From contig NZ_NJIC01000008.1 of assembly GCF_013620825.1 (NCBI RefSeq), positions 1 to 64,000 on the forward strand: a DNA stretch of 64,000 bases, written 5' to 3'. The DNA comes from Rhodanobacter sp. PCA2. GTDB taxonomy: Bacteria; Pseudomonadota; Gammaproteobacteria; Xanthomonadales; Rhodanobacteraceae. Numbering within the stretch: position 1 is the first letter of the stretch; every line of letters begins with the position of its first letter. Shown here in pieces: positions 63,401 to 64,000 of this stretch. Under the pieces are notes generated by a model. That model saw only the letters and a program-made list of their open reading frames with translations, was not told the DNA's origin and did not search any database. Position numbers and translations under genes: made by a program.

Positions 63401-64000
63401 ATGGATCCGTTGTCGAACGTAGCGCTGGCCGGAGGCCTGGCCTGGGCCAGCGGCTTCCGCCTGTACGCCACCGTGTTCGTCGCCGGCCTGCTCGGGCGGC
63501 TGGGCTGGGTGCACCTGCCGCCGGGCCTGGCGATGCTCGGCGATACCTGGGTGCTGGTGGTGTCCGGCGTGCTGGGGCTGGGCGAGTTCCTCGCGGACAA
63601 GGTGCCCGCCTTCGACAGCGTGTGGGACGCGGTGCATACCTTCATCCGCATCCCGGTGGGCATGCTGCTGGCCTGGGGCGTGTTCCGCGACTCGGGCGCG
63701 GGCACGCAGGTGGCGGCAGCGCTGCTGGGCGGCGCGCTCACCGCGGGCACGCACCTGGCGAAGACCGGCGGCCGCGCGCTCATCAACACCTCGCCCGAAC
63801 CGGTGAGCAACTGGACGGCCAGTGCGGGCGAGGACCTCACCTGGATGGGCGGCCTCTGGCTGATGTGGCACCACCCAGTGGCCATGCTGGTGTTGCTGGC
63901 GCTGTTCGTGCTGCTGCTGTGCTGGCTGCTGCCCAAGCTGCTGCGCGGCCTGCGTGCCGTGCGGGAGCGGCTGCGCCGGATCAGGGGCGGCTTGTCCGGC
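63401..64000 (+). CDS. DUF4126 membrane protein (partial, runs off the window)
   Basis: From the ATG at 63401 the frame is open to the window end (200 codons seen). The product begins MDPLSNVALAGGLAWASGFRLYATVFVAGLLGRLGWVHLPPG, then has several hydrophobic segments (about 8-32, 50-65, 85-120, 160-182) and VWDAVHTFIRIPVG and INTSPEPVSNWTASAGED motifs, all typical of DUF4126. The function is unknown. A GCAGGAG ribosome-site-like run lies 8-14 bases upstream. The last visible residues are Arg-rich and cytoplasmic. Confidence 0.85.
   Translation, partial: MDPLSNVALAGGLAWASGFRLYATVFVAGLLGRLGWVHLPPGLAMLGDTWVLVVSGVLGLGEFLADKVPAFDSVWDAVHTFIRIPVGMLLAWGVFRDSGAGTQVAAALLGGALTAGTHLAKTGGRALINTSPEPVSNWTASAGEDLTWMGGLWLMWHHPVAMLVLLALFVLLLCWLLPKLLRGLRAVRERLRRIRGGLSG

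Overview
The window is one strand-coherent block of GC-rich (about 70%) gammaproteobacterial chromosome. The gene order (fliC-fliD-fliS-fliT-pilZ-fleQ, flhF-flhG-fliA-cheYZA-motCD-cheW), a FleQ-type master regulator instead of FlhDC, a CRP/Clp-type operator, and Xanthomonad-style extragenic repeats all point to Lysobacterales (Xanthomonadales), most likely the Rhodanobacteraceae (Rhodanobacter, Dyella, Luteibacter and relatives). No tRNA, rRNA, insertion sequence, prophage or CRISPR array was seen.

Layout. (1) 1-10.3 kb: end of the flg operon (flgI, flgJ, flgK, flgL), flagellin fliC, cap fliD, chaperones fliS and fliT, and a PilZ-like gene. (2) 10.3-12.1 kb: fleQ, the sigma54 activator, behind a perfect CRP/Clp-type palindrome. 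(3) 12.1-24.7 kb: fliEFGHIJK and fliLMNOPQR-flhB, each set behind a sigma54-type promoter; an extragenic repeat splits fliP from fliQ. (4) 24.7-35.5 kb: flhA, flhF, flhG, fliA, then chemotaxis set 1 (cheY, cheZ, cheA) with the motC/motD stator, cheW and a DUF2802 gene. (5) 35.6-37.0 kb, minus strand: a FliK-like gene and an FlhB C-domain-like gene. (6) 37.2-46.4 kb: a second complete chemotaxis operon, STAS-cheY-cheA-cheW-receptor-cheR-cheD-cheB-receptor-like protein-STAS. (7) 46.5-49.5 kb: a small secreted protein, glycerol kinase and a divergent PfkB-family kinase. (8) 49.8-64 kb: cell-shape and wall genes mreBCD-mrdA-rodA-mltB-rlpA-dacA, then ybeD-lipB-lipA, prc and a partial DUF4126 gene.

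How it works together. FleQ with RpoN should fire fliE, fliL and fliD; FliA (sigma28), encoded here, should fire the late genes. I find sigma28-type promoters, all with an 11-base spacer in an 8-11-8 layout, before flgK, fliC, the fliC-fliD gap, the STAS-cheY-cheA operon and cheW, plus weaker ones before the minus-strand fliK-like gene and the small secreted protein. The second chemotaxis operon therefore looks like part of the late flagellar regulon.

The observations most worth testing are: a possible sigma28-driven small RNA between fliC and fliD; a CheA whose linker carries two copies of a FliM-like CheY-docking motif instead of a P2 domain; a receptor-like protein in the second operon with a CheZ-like D-x3-Q signature; a six-residue C-terminal tail shared between that protein and CheD; and extragenic repeats that have become the start regions of flgI and lipB. 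All functional calls are from reading the sequence only; no database search was run.
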